Part shown: positions 11,911 through 22,979 of the stretch, piece by piece
Layout of the letters: every line of letters starts with the position of its first letter
Numbering within the stretch: the stretch's first letter is position 1
Assembly: GCA_019285755.1 (NCBI GenBank)
Contig: CP079103.1
Coordinates: 496,001 to 560,000, forward strand
Direction of reading: 5' to 3'
Source: Chitinophaga sp. E66
Lineage (GTDB): Bacteria; Bacteroidota; Bacteroidia; Chitinophagales; Chitinophagaceae
DNA: 64,000 bases
Program-made: the position numbers and the translations under genes
The notes under the pieces: generated by a model
The model's input: the letters and a program-made list of their open reading frames with translations, nothing else
Told to the model about the DNA's origin: nothing
Databases searched by the model: none

Positions 11911-12899
11911 ATGAAGAACAGCATACAACTCATTCTCCTCCTGCTGCTGCCGGTATGTGGATTCGCGCGGGACGGATTTGTGATCAAAGGAAAGATAACA
12001 GGCATTAAGAATGGCACGGTGGCGGTTTTGCCGGCTGCCTCTGATACTGAGGATAGCGAAGGTGGAAAGCTGGAACTATCGGAGCCGGTGCGCATCGTGA
12101 ACGGGGAGTTCACCTATTTCGGTAAAGTGGACCGGCCGAGGGTAGTGAAGCTGAAGATAAGTACCCGCTTCGTAAATGTTTTCCTGGAAAACGCGTATTA
12201 CGAAATCAATTGCAGCCTCGATTCCCTTCACGGTTCCAAATTGACCGGCGGTACGCTCAATGGCCAGTATTGGGCTTTTGTGGGAGCCGGACATGGAGAT
12301 ATGGTCGCGGATATCAGGAAAGTAGCACATACGGAAATAGGCCCTGGCTTGCCTATTCATTTACCCGCGACAGAAAGGACGTAGAGGAAATTTATCCTAT
12401 GCTTTCTGCAGCAGGAAAGGAAACTTATGAAGGCCGGATGTATAAGAAGCGCTATGACGGTTTCATCAATAGCATCGCCGGTAAACCGTTCCCGAAACTG
12501 AAACTGACCCTTCCGGACGGAAAGCCATTTACGGAGAAGGATATGGCAGGCAAAGTGGTGGTATTTGATTTCTGGGCCTCCTGGTGCGCCCCGTGCATCG
12601 CTTACATTCCCCAACTGCGGCAATACTATCAAAAGTTTCAGGGGAAAGATGTAATGATAGTCAGCATTTCTGTGGACGAAACCGATGCCGCATGGAGAAA
12701 AGCGATGAAAGAACATCCCATGGACTGGACACAGTTACTGGCGGATGGCGGGTTCTATAAAGGTGAAGTAAAGAAATTGCTAAGCATTCCATCTATCCCT
12801 TATGTGGTGGTAATAGACAAGCAGGGTAAGATCGCCGCTACGCTGGATTTCGATCAAAAGAAAGAACTGGAGCAGGTAGTGTTGAAGGCGCTGCAATAA
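11911..12899 (+). CDS. TlpA-like thioredoxin with DUF4369-like domain, second copy (one frame break)
   Basis: An exported thioredoxin-fold protein of 329 residues, paralogous to the preceding gene. The signal peptide is LILLLLLPVCGFARDG, followed by a DUF4369 domain (FVIKGKITGIKNGTVAVLPA, then RVVKLKISTRFVNVFLE). The redox domain carries FDFWASWCAPCIAYIPQL with both active-site cysteines present, and the cis-Pro loop SIPSIPYVVVIDKQGKI. One -1 break lies near 12340. The N-terminal region is shorter than in many DUF4369 thioredoxins. Start chosen at the ATG giving the signal peptide. A strong bidirectional terminator follows. Confidence 0.9.
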
Positions 12900-12917
12900 G
12901 GTAGTAATAAGCAAAGG

Positions 12918-12957
12918 AAAGGGCCGGCTCATATTTAATTCATGAGCCGGCCCTTTT
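12918..12957. terminator. Bidirectional terminator between convergent genes
   Basis: Arms aaagggccggctcat (12918-12932) and atgagccggccctttt (12942-12957) form a nearly perfect stem with A-tract and T-tract flanks, so it can stop transcription from both the thioredoxin gene (+) and the beta-lactamase-like gene (-). Confidence 0.85.
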
Positions 12958-12970
12958 CAGTTGATGAGAG

Positions 12971-14383
12971 TTATTGTTTGAGGAAAGCCCTGTTTCGCCA
13001 ACCGTTGAACATTTTTAACGTATCGCCGGCAATGGTCCACATGGCGGGTTGCTCGGTAATGACGAATTTGTTGGGTTGTGTGAAGTAAGTTTTGAACGCT
13101 TTACCACCCTCTACTTTCATTGCCAGGTCGTTCCCGGCCGGTAGGATTTCGATATTGGTCTTTTGATCGTCGGTACTACGGTACCTCCCGGCATAGTGTA
13201 GTTTCAGGCTGTCTGCCACAGCAGGTAATAGCGTAAATTTCTCCGCAGACTGGTAATCTTTCCATTGATATACTTCAGCAATAGCGCGGACAATCTCATC
13301 GATAATAAGGTGATTGCTTACATTTGTCATAATGACAAATCCGTTCCCTCCTCTGTGCTGCCCGAATAGGTACAGGCAAAGCCCCAATTGCCACCGTTAT
13401 GGCTGAACCAGCGCCCTTCGTGATTGATAAACACGCCTAGCGCGGATTCTTTATTCAGATAGGGACTGAGCCGTTTCAACGTCATCTCTTGTGACAACAC
13501 CTTCGCGGACTTCCCTTCCTTCGACAATTGTGTCTCGATGATATATTTAGCCAGGTCGGTGGGATTCGTCCATAACCCGGCGGCTGCCTGTTCAGGATAG
13601 ACGTGGTATTTACCTTTAACGGGCGTTCCGTCGTTTTCATAAGCCGTTGCCAGCAGTAACGCTTTTTCTTTCGGCGGTGGCTGGTTATAGAAGCTCTGTG
13701 TCATCCCCATGGGATTGAGTACTTCGCGCTGCAGGTATTGCTCATAACGTTCGCCGGTTACAGTGGTAAGGATGAGCTGTGTTACTGTGGTGCCCCGCCC
13801 GAATATTGCATCTTTTCGCCGGGAGCGGCAAAGGGCTTGACTTTATTGGTATTAGCTGGTTTCTGGCCTGTCAGAATTTCTTCCGTGGTTGGCAGCTTAT
13901 CCGTTGTTTCGTAACCGGGGAAGCCATGGATCGTAAGACCTGCGGTATGACTGAGCAAATGCGCCAACGTAATCGAGCCCTTGCTGGAATCGGGGCGCCA
14001 GGTCTTTAGGTAGGTATTGATATCCTCGTCCAATTTGAGCTTACCGTCCTGCACGAGTTTCATTATCGCGATGCCGTTGAGCGATTTGCTGATAGAAGCA
14101 GCCTGAAAAAGGGTTTCGTTGGTGACGGGGCGTTTAGCTTCCTTATCGGCCCAACCGTACCCTTTCGCCCATTCTACCTTATAATTACGGATTACGGCCA
14201 CCGTGATCCCGGGGATATCAAGGGCTTTGAGCCGTTCTTCAATGTTGAAGCGCATGGCGGGCTGGTCGTTGAATTGTACCAGGGCATGAGGCTGTTCTCC
14301 ACACGGCGCTGGTTTTCTTCCGCCGTCTGGGCAAACGAGGCCACGGGAAGGAGGATGCATAACAGGGTTTTGATATAGTGCAT
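12971..14383 (-). CDS. Serine beta-lactamase-like (class C / PBP-type) hydrolase (three frame breaks)
   Basis: A secreted serine hydrolase of the beta-lactamase/D-aminopeptidase superfamily, about 471 residues. A signal peptide (CILLPVASFAQTA) starts at the ATG at 14383. The SxxK nucleophile motif is SISK in FQAASISKSLNG; the YxN-equivalent is YSG (EKMQYSGG); the third motif is HNGGN in place of KTG. A C-terminal beta domain (LLPAVADSLKLHYAGRYRST) is present, as in esterase-like members. Breaks near 14290, 13785 and 13340 are each one missing base. HNGG rather than KTG argues for a peptidase or esterase role rather than antibiotic resistance. It stands alone on this strand. Confidence 0.87.
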
Positions 14384-14486
14384 TGGCGGTATTTTAACTA
14401 AAATTACGGTTTTCGCTACACGCATTGCCGCAGTGTGACTAACATGATAAACCGGGATTCGAAATACGCCTTTCAGGGGATAGAAT

Positions 14487-14494
14487 TATCTTTG
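14487..14494 (+). promoter_or_regulatory. Candidate Bacteroidota -7 box (TATCTTTG)
   Basis: TATCTTTG matches the TAnnTTTG consensus and lies 5 bp before the ATG of the RNA methyltransferase, implying a very short or absent leader. No clear -33 TTG at the ideal distance. Confidence 0.4.
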
Positions 14495-14499
14495 CGGCC

Positions 14500-15660
14500 A
14501 TGACGCGATGGGAAAATTACCTCCGGTCGGCCGCGGCCGTTCTGGAAGAATACGATGGCAGCGTGCCGCTGCACCATTTTCTGAAGCAATTCTTCAAATC
14601 CCGGCCCCAAATGGGCAGCCGCGACCGTAAAACCGTTCAGCAGCTGGTTTATCGCTATTACCGCCTGGGCCGCTGGCAGACGGATATGCCCGTGGAAGAC
14701 CGCCTCCTGCTGGCCACTTTCCTTTGCGAAACATCACCAGACGCCATGCTGGCCTCCCTGCGCCCGGAACTCGCTCCGCACATTTCAGCCCCTCTGGAAG
14801 AGAAACTGTCCGCCGCCGGCCTCAGTTGGGACCCCGGCGCCGTGTTCCCTTTTCAAAGCCATTTATCCCCTTCCATAAACGCTGAAGCGTTTTCCCGCTC
14901 CTTCCTGCAACAGCCACGCCTTTTCATCCGCGCCCGCCCGGGCAGGAAGAAAGCCTTGCTGAAGCAACTGGAGCAGGCCGGCGTCACGTTCGCCACCATC
15001 GGAGCAGACGCCATCGCCCTGCCCAACGGTACCAAGACGGAAGCCATCCTTCCCGAAAAGGACTGGTTCGAGATACAGGACCTCTCCTCCCAGGAAACCG
15101 GGCAACGCTTCCGCCCCAAATCGAAAGAATATTGGTGGGACTGCTGCGCCGCCTCCGGAGGGAAATCCATCCTCCTGCACGACCAGCAGCCCGATATCCG
15201 CCTGCTCGTCAGCGACGTCCGCCCTTCGATCCTCGACAACCTCCGCAAGCGCTTCGCCGAAGCCGGTATCCGTGATTATGCCTCCCGGGTGGTAGACCTG
15301 ACGGGCCCACAGCTCGGCGGGCAACTTCCCCACACCTCCTTCAACGGCATCATCCTCGACGCGCCCTGCACCGGCTCGGGTACCTGGGGCCGCACGCCCG
15401 AAAACCTCTACTTTTTCGACAAGGCCAGGATCGCCGAATACGCCGCTTTACAGAAGAAGATCGCGAAGAACGTATCGAAGTTCCTGGCGCCGGGAGGGAC
15501 GTTGATATATATCACCTGCTCCGTGTTCCGGGAGGAAAATGAGGACGCAGCCGCCTTCCTGGAGAAGGGGTGCGGGTTACGGATCCAGGAAAGTACGGTA
15601 GTGGAAGGGTATGAGCGTTTTGCGGACTCTATGTTCGTGACCGTGGCCAAACGAGACTAA
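14500..15660 (+). CDS. RsmB/NOP2-family RNA (cytosine-5) methyltransferase
   Basis: An S-adenosylmethionine-dependent m5C methyltransferase acting on rRNA or tRNA. One of the few long genes with an unbroken frame (386 residues). The SAM-binding motif is seen at WWDCCAASGGKSILL and VSDVRPSILDNL. The two catalytic cysteines of the family lie in DAPCTGSGTWGRTPE (motif IV) and ITCSVFREENEDA (motif VI). The N-terminal part (EYDGSVPLHHFLKQFFKSRPQMGSRDRK, spanning about residues 17-45) corresponds to the NusB-like/Fmu N-terminal region. The exact target base is not determinable. It converges with mnmA across a shared terminator. Confidence 0.93.
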   Translation: MTRWENYLRSAAAVLEEYDGSVPLHHFLKQFFKSRPQMGSRDRKTVQQLVYRYYRLGRWQTDMPVEDRLLLATFLCETSPDAMLASLRPELAPHISAPLEEKLSAAGLSWDPGAVFPFQSHLSPSINAEAFSRSFLQQPRLFIRARPGRKKALLKQLEQAGVTFATIGADAIALPNGTKTEAILPEKDWFEIQDLSSQETGQRFRPKSKEYWWDCCAASGGKSILLHDQQPDIRLLVSDVRPSILDNLRKRFAEAGIRDYASRVVDLTGPQLGGQLPHTSFNGIILDAPCTGSGTWGRTPENLYFFDKARIAEYAALQKKIAKNVSKFLAPGGTLIYITCSVFREENEDAAAFLEKGCGLRIQESTVVEGYERFADSMFVTVAKRD

Positions 15661-15672
15661 TGCACATAAAAA

Positions 15673-15694
15673 GGCCCCTCCGCTCGGAGGGGCC
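15673..15694. terminator. Bidirectional terminator between convergent RNA-modification genes
   Basis: ggcccctccg (15673-15682) and cggaggggcc (15685-15694) form a perfect 10-bp stem with a 2-nt spacer; A-rich sequence precedes and T-rich sequence follows. It serves the methyltransferase (+) and mnmA (-). Confidence 0.85.
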
Positions 15695-15716
15695 TCATAT
15701 TTTCAGTAGGTTCTTT

Positions 15717-16807
15717 TTATCTGCGGATGATCCCACCGCCCAGTACATCGTCTCCTTCATAGAAAACGGCGCTCTGCCCGGGCGCAATGCCTTTCACCTG
15801 CTCGTAGAAATGCACTTTGGTAAGGCCATCGCCGGCGTCGTACAGGTTGGCGAGGGTGCCTTTGTCTTTGTAGCGCACTTTCACCACGGCTTCCATGCCT
15901 TCGGGGATGTGATCGTATTTCACGAGGTTGATGCCGCCCACGTTCATTTCTGAACGGTTAAGCTCCACTTCATCGCCCAGCACTACGGTATTGGTTTCCG
16001 GGATGATCTCGGTTACAAAGATGGGGCGGCCCAGGGCGATATCGAGGCCCTTGCGCTGACCGATGGTGTAGAAGGGGTACCCTTTGTGTTTGCCCACGAT
16101 GGTACCGTCTGCCAGTACGAAGTTGCCGCCGTTTACGCGTTCTTCCAGTCCGTCTACCTTGCGCTTCAGGAAGCCGCGGTAATCGTTATCCGGCACAAAA
16201 CAGATCTCATAGCTTTCGGCTTTCTTCGCCAGTTCGGGGTACCCGAAATCGAACGCCATCTGGCGGATCTCCGTTTTGCGGTAGCCGCCCAGGGGGAGGA
16301 GGGTGCGTTTGATCACGTCCTGCTCCAGGCCCCATAGCACGTAGCTCTGGTCTTTCGTTTCATCGACCCCTTTGCTGATGATGCCCCGGCCGTTTTCCCC
16401 GCGGATCTGCCCGTAATGGCCCGTGGCGATGAAAGCGCAATCCATAGCGTCCGCCCGTTTCATGAGGGCGCGCCATTTGATGTGGGTGTTGCACAGTACG
16501 CAGGGGTTGGGGTACGGCCTGCGAGGTATTCGTCCACAAAGTTATTGATGACGAAATCGCCGAATTCGTCGCGTATATCGAGTATAAAGTGCGGGAAACC
16601 GTGATGCACGGCCGCGGCACGGGCGTCATTGAAAGAGTCCAGGTTGCAGCAACCGGTCTCCTTCTTGGAGGCCCCGGCAGAAGCATAATCCCAGGTCTTC
16701 ATGGTGATGCCCACCACCTCATATCCCTGCTCATGGAGCATCAGGGCGGTGACGGTACTGTCGATGCCCCCGCTCATGGCTACCAGCACTTTTCCATGCT
16801 TGCTCAT
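15717..16807 (-). CDS. mnmA: tRNA-specific 2-thiouridylase MnmA (one frame break)
   Basis: Forms 2-thiouridine at the wobble position 34 of tRNA-Lys/Glu/Gln using ATP and relayed sulfur. The PP-loop AMSGGIDSTV is near the N-terminus. Catalytic cysteines are in the NPCVLCN motif (restored once a lost base near 16520 is added) and in YEICFVPDNDYRGFL. The central domain has FIATGHYGQI and DQSYVLWGL; the C-terminal beta-barrel has YTIGQRKGL. The repaired length, 363 residues, is normal. Start at the ATG giving MSKHGKVLVAMSGG. Divergent from the uronate operon. Confidence 0.96.
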
Positions 16808-16827
16808 TTTCCTATCGGTTTAGCGTG

Positions 16828-16835
16828 CAAAATTA
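16828..16835 (-). promoter_or_regulatory. mnmA: Candidate -7 box of mnmA (TAATTTTG on the minus strand)
   Basis: On the minus strand TAATTTTG matches the Bacteroidota TAnnTTTG -7 consensus, 20 bp before the mnmA ATG. The -33 element is weak. Confidence 0.4.
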
Positions 16836-17053
16836 CTGAAAATCCCCGGAACGGGGCCGAAGCCCGTATAGATACTGCTGATATCCCGGTGGGAGAATGT
16901 TGATATGTTGGATGAAAAAAATTCAATATGAAGGGATTTACAACGATTGATATCTCATTTTTGTCTAAATTCTTTAACTATTCGTCAAAAAAGTCCCAGC
17001 CTAATTTTATATTTATCGGATATTAGCTATGTCATATTATAAATTTTGAATGC

Positions 17054-18548
17054 ATGCTACCTCGTTTGAATAAGGCACACGTTATGAATCACCCGCAATG
17101 GGGCATTACATCAGACTACTTTCAGCTACCAGAGAAAATACTCCAATTCGGCACCGGGGTGCTTCTGCGCGGACTGGTCGATTACCTCGTGGATACCGCC
17201 AATAAACAAGGCGTTTTCAACGGCCGTATCGCCATCGTAAAAAGCACCGACGGGGAGATGCCGCCGCGTTCCATGCGCAGGACGGTCTCTACACCACCCA
17301 CATAAAAGGCGTATCCAGGGAAGCCTGTTGATCAATACCTTATCAACGCTTCTGTTAGCCGTGTTCTGCAATCGAATGCAGATTGGGAGGCAGTATTAGA
17401 AGCTGCCTGTCAGCCTTCCATGGAGATCATCGTGTCGAATACTACGGAGGTAGGCATTCAATATCTGGAAGAGAACATCGCGGCCGGGGTGCCCTTATCC
17501 TTCCCCGGAAAGCTGCTGGCTATTCTTTACCAGCGCTGGCTCCGCAAGCTGCCCGGTTTCGTCATCATCCCGACGGAACTGGTGGTAGACAATGGCAAGC
17601 TGCTGGAATCCATCGTTCTTAAATTGGCCGCATACAACCAGCTACCTGATAGTTTCATCCAATGGATCAGCCAGAGCAATCGTTTCTGCAGCTCGCTGGT
17701 AGACCGTATCGTGCCCGGAAGGCCCAAGAACCTGGCCGAATGCTGGGAAGAAGCAGGGTACGAAGATGAACTGTGGATCGACGCGGAGCCCTTCCTCCTC
17801 TGGGCCATCGAAGGAGATGCGGGCGTTGCGCAGAAGCTGGCGTTCCACCACGCGGACGACCGCATGCTTATTGCCCCATCCATCACGCCCTATCGTGAGC
17901 AGAAGTTGCGTATCCTAAACGGCAGTCACACCGCCGCAGTGACCCTCGGGTACCTGTCTGGCCTCAATACCGTGTACGAATGCATGGAAGACGGCTATAT
18001 GCGCCGCTTCTTCGAAACGGTGGTAAAGGCGAGATCCTCCCTACGCTGGAGCACCTGGGCCCGCAAGTGGCTACCTTCGCCACAGACGTGCTCGACCGCT
18101 TCGCCAATCCTTCCATTGAACATAAGCTGCTTTCCATCACCTTCCAGCAAAGCAGCAAAATGAACGCCCGCAATGTGCAGACCATGATCCGCTACCGCGA
18201 GAGCAAAGGCCTGTTGCCCGAAATGATGCTCCTCGGTTTCGCAGGAACCCTGTTGTTCCTCCGTGCCGCCCGTGAGCAGGATGGTAAGTTCCAGGAAAGC
18301 GAGGCGATGAATATTATGATATCAACGACGACAATGCAGCCATATTTGCCGGCTACTGGAAACAGGTAACCAGGCCCGCCTACCCGGAAGTATCCGCCAT
18401 GGTGCGGGAAATTTGCGGTGACGAGCGGCTCTGGCAAACCGATCTCAACCAGCTGCCCGGATTCGCCGATACCGTTACCGATCACCTCATGGGCATGATG
18501 CAGAACGGCGTGAAGGAATATATCATCCACCATTCCAAGGTCCTATAA
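17054..18548 (+). CDS. uxaB: Tagaturonate reductase (altronate oxidoreductase) UxaB (four frame breaks)
   Basis: Reduces D-tagaturonate to D-altronate with NADH in galacturonate breakdown. It belongs to the mannitol dehydrogenase-like polyol-specific reductases. The N-terminal Rossmann region is [22 protein letters not shown] and [10 protein letters not shown]; mid-protein conserved blocks are [15 protein letters not shown] and [13 protein letters not shown]. The catalytic-domain core is [20 protein letters not shown]. Breaks near 17253 (-1, G run), 17317 (-2, or one extra base), 18028 (-1, A run) and 18312 (-1); repaired length 499. The ATG at 17084 is an alternative start, but the preceding residues match the family. 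First gene of the uxaB-uxaC-kdgK-eda run. Confidence 0.92.
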
Positions 18549-18552
18549 TCGC

Positions 18553-19944
18553 ATGAAACAATTTCTGTCCGACGACTTCCTCTTACAAACAGAAACGGCC
18601 CGGCGCCTGTATTTCGATTATGCGAAAGACATGCCCGTGATCGATTACCATAACCACCTTCCTCCGGATGAGATCGCGTCTGACAAGACGTTTGCGAACA
18701 TGACGGAGATCTGGCTGAAGGGCGACCACTATAAATGGCGCGCCATGCGGGCCAACGGGGTTGCGGAAGACCTTATAACCGGTAATGCGGACGACTTCAC
18801 CAAGTTCCGCGTGTGGGCCGAAACCGTCCCATTTACCGCCAGGAACCCCTCTACCACTGGAGCGCCATGGAACTGGCGAACCCTTTCGGTATCCGCGAAA
18901 CGCTCCACGGCGGTAATGCGCAGAAGATCTACGATTTCTGCAACGCCCAATTGCCGCAATATTCCACCCGCAGCCTGCTGCAGCATTTTAATGTAAAGCC
19001 CTCTGCACTACAGACGATCCGGCGGATAGACTGGAGCATCATAAAGCATTGGCGGGAGAAGGATACAGCGTGAAAGTATTGCCCACTTTCCGCCCGGATA
19101 AAGCGATGGCGGTGGAAGACCCCGCGTCTTTCAAAACCTACCTGTCCAAACTGGGCGCCGCCGCCGGGATCGAGATACATAGTTACCAATCCCTGCTCGA
19201 CGCGCTGAAGAGCCGTCACGATTACTTCCATGCCGCCGGCGGCCGCCTTTCCGACCACGGGCTCAATTATTTTGTATACAACGACTTCACGGAAGCGGCG
19301 CTCGAACAGGCTTTCCAGCAGTTGTTCGCCGGCCGCCAGCTGGACGCTGCCGCCGCGGCCATGTTCAAATCCGCCACCCTGCACTTCATCTGCCAATGGA
19401 ACCACGCCAAAGGCTGGGTGCAGCAGTTTCACGTGGGGCCATCCGCAACAACAACAGCCGCCTCCTGAAACGCCTGGGCGCAGACGCGGGCGTAGACTCC
19501 ATCGGCGACTGGGCCATGGCCGAAGCCATGAGCCGCTTCTTCGACCGGCTGGACGCCACCGATCAGCTCGCCAAAACCGTCGTATACAACCTGAACCCCT
19601 CCTACAACGAAGTGTTCGCAACCATGGCGGGCAACTTCCAGGACGGCAGCGTAGCCGGGAAAATGCAGTTCGGCTCCGGATGGTGGTTCCTGGATCAGAA
19701 AGACGGTATGGAGAAACAGATGAACGCGCTCAGTAACATGGGCCTGATCAGCCGTTTCGTAGGCATGCTGACGGATTCGAGAAGTTTCCTGTCGTACAGC
19801 CGCCATGAGTATTTCAGAAGAATATTGTGTAATTTGTTCGGCAACGATGTGGAGAACGGAGAATTGCCCGCCGACATTCCCTGGCTGGGCAAAACAGTGC
19901 AGGATATATGCTATAACAACGCCCAGGCCTATTTCAATTTTTAA
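18553..19944 (+). CDS. uxaC: Glucuronate isomerase UxaC (three frame breaks)
   Basis: Interconverts D-glucuronate/D-fructuronate and D-galacturonate/D-tagaturonate, the first intracellular step of hexuronate use. It has the amidohydrolase fold: metal-ligand motif [11 protein letters not shown] near the N-terminus, [17 protein letters not shown], and C-terminal blocks [51 protein letters not shown]. Breaks near 18835, 19000 and 19440 are each one missing base; repaired length 464, normal. The stop codon overlaps the next gene's start in a TAATG, showing translational coupling with kdgK. Starts 4 bp after uxaB. Confidence 0.96.
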
Positions 19945-20941
19945 TGCAACCAGTATCAGTCATCACTTTCGGAGAAATATTATTCAGGCTTTCGCCCGAG
20001 TGGGAAAACCACCGCGCAGCCATGTTCGTAGGCGGCGCAGAAGCCAATGTAGCCGCGGCCCTGGGTACCTGGGGCAATAGCGTGGCATACATCAGCAAAG
20101 CGCCCGACAACGGCCTCAGCCGCCAGGCGCTCGCGCAGCTGGAAGCCGCAAATATCGTAACGGACAGAATGCTCTGGGGCGGCGACCGCATAGGGGCTTA
20201 TTACCTCTCCAGGGAGCCGATCTGAAGCATGCCGAAGTGGTGTACGACCGTAAATACTCCAGTTTCAGCGAAATACAACCCGGCACCGTGGATTGGGACG
20301 CCCGGCTCCAGGGAGCCGGCTGGTTCCATTGGAGCGCTATCTCTCCCGCACTCAACGCCAACGCGGCCATTATCTGCCGCGAAGTGCTGGAAGCCGCCAC
20401 GCGCAGGGGCATGACCATCTCCACCGACCTCAACTACCGCAGCAAGCTGTGGCAATACGGGCAATCGCCGGTAGACGTGATGCCCGCGCTCACCGAATAT
20501 TGCCATGTTATCATGGGCAATATCTGGGCGGCCGATATGATGCTGGGCGTACCGTTAAACAAGGAAGCCGTAGCACAAAACAGCAAAGACGGCTACCTCC
20601 AGGCAGCCCGCGATTCCGCCGCATCCATCATCGCTAAGTTCCCGAAGTGCGACCGCGTGGCTTTCACGTTCCGGTTCTCCGAAGGGCCTACGCATAATTT
20701 GTACTACGCGGTGTATTATACCGGCGGACAATTATATGTGAGCCGCCAGTTCGAAACTAATGACGTGGTAGACCGCGTAGGCAGCGGCGATAGCTTTATG
20801 GCCGGACTTATCCATGCAAACCTGCATGGCTTCGCGCCGCAGGACACGATCGGTTATGCGGCCGCCGCGGCATACACGAAGCTTTTCAGGACGGGCGACT
20901 TCAACCTGACGCCGCGTGAGACCATTACCCAACTGATGTAG
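19944..20941 (+). CDS. kdgK: 2-keto-3-deoxygluconate kinase, PfkB family (one frame break)
   Basis: Phosphorylates 2-keto-3-deoxygluconate (KDG), the meeting point of the galacturonate, glucuronate and unsaturated-uronate routes. It is a ribokinase-fold protein: N-terminal ITFGEILFRLSPEWE, AMFVGGAEANVAAALGTWG, and the catalytic PfkB signature near the C-terminus, VDRVGSGDSFMAGLIHA, where the Asp is the general base. One -1 break lies at about 20215-20235; repaired length 332. It overlaps uxaC by one base and is followed 3 bp later by eda, which cleaves its product. Confidence 0.94.
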
Positions 20942-20944
20942 ACC

Positions 20945-21606
20945 ATGACAACGCAACCAGATATCATCGTAAAAGCATTTGAAGACACGAAGGTCATTCC
21001 CGTATTTTACCACGAGGATCCGGAAGTGTGCGCGGAAGTAATGAAAGCCTGTTATGCAGGCGGTATCCGCGTTTTCGAATTTACTAACAGGGGAGAGCAG
21101 GCCCGTCAGAACTTCGCGCACCTGCGCGATCTGAAAACCGCTGCCATGCCGGATATGCAACTCGGTATCGGTACCATTAAAAACGCGGCCGACGCTAAAT
21201 CCTTTACGGAAATGGGCGCCGATTTCATCGTTTGCCCCGTAGTGGATCCCGAGACTGCGGCGTATTGCCAGTCGGCCGGCATCCTCTGGATCCCGGGCTG
21301 CATGACGCCGACGGAGATTTCAGTGGCGGAGAAGAACGGCGCATCGCTGGTGAAGCTGTTTCCTGGCAGCGCACTGGGACCGGATTACGTAAAGCCATCA
21401 AACCCCTGTTCCCAGGGCTGAAGTTCATGCCGACAGGCGGGGTGGAACCGGAGCAGGCCAACCTCCGGGCATGGTTTGGCGCGGGCGTTGTCTGCGTAGG
21501 GATGGGGTCTAACCTTATTCCAAAAGAAACCCTTTCAAAACGAGACTGGGCGGGCCTTGCTGAGAAAATAAAGCAAACGTTTGCATTATTAACGACATTA
21601 CAGTAA
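20945..21606 (+). CDS. eda: KDPG/KHG aldolase Eda (one frame break)
   Basis: Cleaves 2-keto-3-deoxy-6-phosphogluconate to pyruvate and glyceraldehyde 3-phosphate. It is a class I aldolase: catalytic Glu in IRVFEFTNRG, the Schiff-base Lys in SLVKLFPGSALG, and a phosphate-binding loop at the C-terminus (FMPTGGVEP, WFGAGVVCVGMGSNLI). One -1 break near 21390; repaired length 220. The 3' end contains a perfect palindrome GCAAACGTTTGC (21573-21584), identical to the core of the palindrome before kduI, so the coding end may double as an operator for the transporter gene downstream. Confidence 0.94.
21573..21584. promoter_or_regulatory. Candidate LacI-type operator inside the end of eda
   Basis: GCAAACGTTTGC is a perfect 12-bp palindrome, 62 bp before the transporter ATG. 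The same 12-mer occurs before kduI (core of 29998-30011). A LacI regulator is encoded in the same pathway cluster. Confidence 0.55.
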
Positions 21607-21645
21607 TTTGGTCTGTAGTGATCAACCCTTAAACACTCAACTGAT

Positions 21646-22952
21646 ATGAATTCCACTGTAATTGGCCGGTACCGCTGGCGAATTGTCGCATTACTGTTTT
21701 TTGCCACAACCATTTGTTATATAGACCGTCAGGTATTGTCGATGATTTCGACTGATGAGACTTTTCAGAAAGATATCCTGGGATTATCGGCCGACCATGT
21801 GATGCAATCATCCGATCACGCGGATTTTAAAAAGGCGCTCGGTAACACCGATGCGGCATTCAAACTGGCCTATTCGCTGGGTTTTCTCATCGTGGGCTGG
21901 TTCCTGGACCGGGTAGGGGTGCGTAAAGGCTTTCCCATCGCTCTGGGGCTGTGGAGCTTGTCAGGCATGTTGCATGGATTGGTGAAAAGTGCGGGCGGTT
22001 TGATAGGTGCCAGGTTTTTACTGGGGATAGGAGAAGCGGGAAACTTTCCATCGGCGAATAAGACGATATCGGAATGGCTCCCGCGAAAGGAGCGATCGCA
22101 GGCCACAGGGATCATGAACGCAGGGGCTAATATCGGGGTGATCGCCACGGCATTGGCTGTGCCGGTGCTGAATGCGCACTTCGGCTGGCGCGTATGCTTT
22201 ATCGTAACCGGTGCGCTGGGTTTCATTCTCATCGCATTCTGGATCAAAATGTACCGCAAGCCGCGCGAAAGCCAATCGCTGTCTCCGGCCGAGCTGGCGC
22301 ATATCGAAAGCGACATGGAACAGGAGCCTCCTGGAAAAGTTTCCTGGCCTAAACTCTTCGGATACCGGCAGACCTGGGCTTTCGCCGGCGCTAAATTCTG
22401 ACCGACAGCGTATGGTATTTCTTCCTGACCTGGCTGCCGCTCTTCTTCGTCCGCAACAATACGCTCGATCAGAAACTGGATATTTCTTCCGTAGGGTTCA
22501 CTTTTGTGTTCATCTATATCATCTCCGACCTTGGCAGTATTTTCTTCGGATGGCTGACAACGAACTTCATGAAAAAAGGCTGGTCACTGAACCGGGCACG
22601 TAAAACAACGCTGGTGTTATGCGGGCTCTGCGCCTTACCGATATTCTTCGCGGCATATACCACCAGTTTTTATGTGGCGGTGATCATCATCGCTTTAGGA
22701 ACCGCTGCACATCAGGGTTTCTCTTCCAACATCCTTACCATGCCAGGCGACCTGTTCCCGAAATATGCGGTAGGTTCCGTAACGGGCATCGGCGGTACGC
22801 TGGGCGGCATCGCCGGCGCTATGATGACCTGGTACGCCGGTCATACAGACAGTTACGTACCTTTCTTCATCTACGGCAGCACCGCCTACCTCATTGCTAC
22901 GCTGGTGATCCACCTGTGCGTCCCGAAAATGGAACGCGCACAACTGGCCTGA
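21646..22952 (+). CDS. MFS hexuronate transporter, ExuT-like (one frame break)
   Basis: An inner-membrane proton symporter of the anion:cation symporter group, with hexuronate as the likely cargo from context. Twelve hydrophobic segments can be followed, starting at WRIVALLFFATTICYIDRQVLSM. The MFS loop motif is WFLDRVGVRKGFPIAL, and GARFLLGIGEAGNFPSANKTISEWLPRKERSQATG (spanning about residues 122-157) is typical of ExuT/GudP-like carriers. One -1 break at about 22395; repaired length 435. It follows eda with a 39-bp gap and ends at a strong terminator. Confidence 0.9.
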
Positions 22953-22979
22953 TAATCAGAGATTTTATCGTGTACTATA

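Noticed and set aside
12971-14383. Antibiotic-resistance class C beta-lactamase
   Set aside because: SxxK and YSG are present, but the third motif is HNGG instead of KTG and there is an extra C-terminal domain, favouring a peptidase/esterase-type hydrolase.
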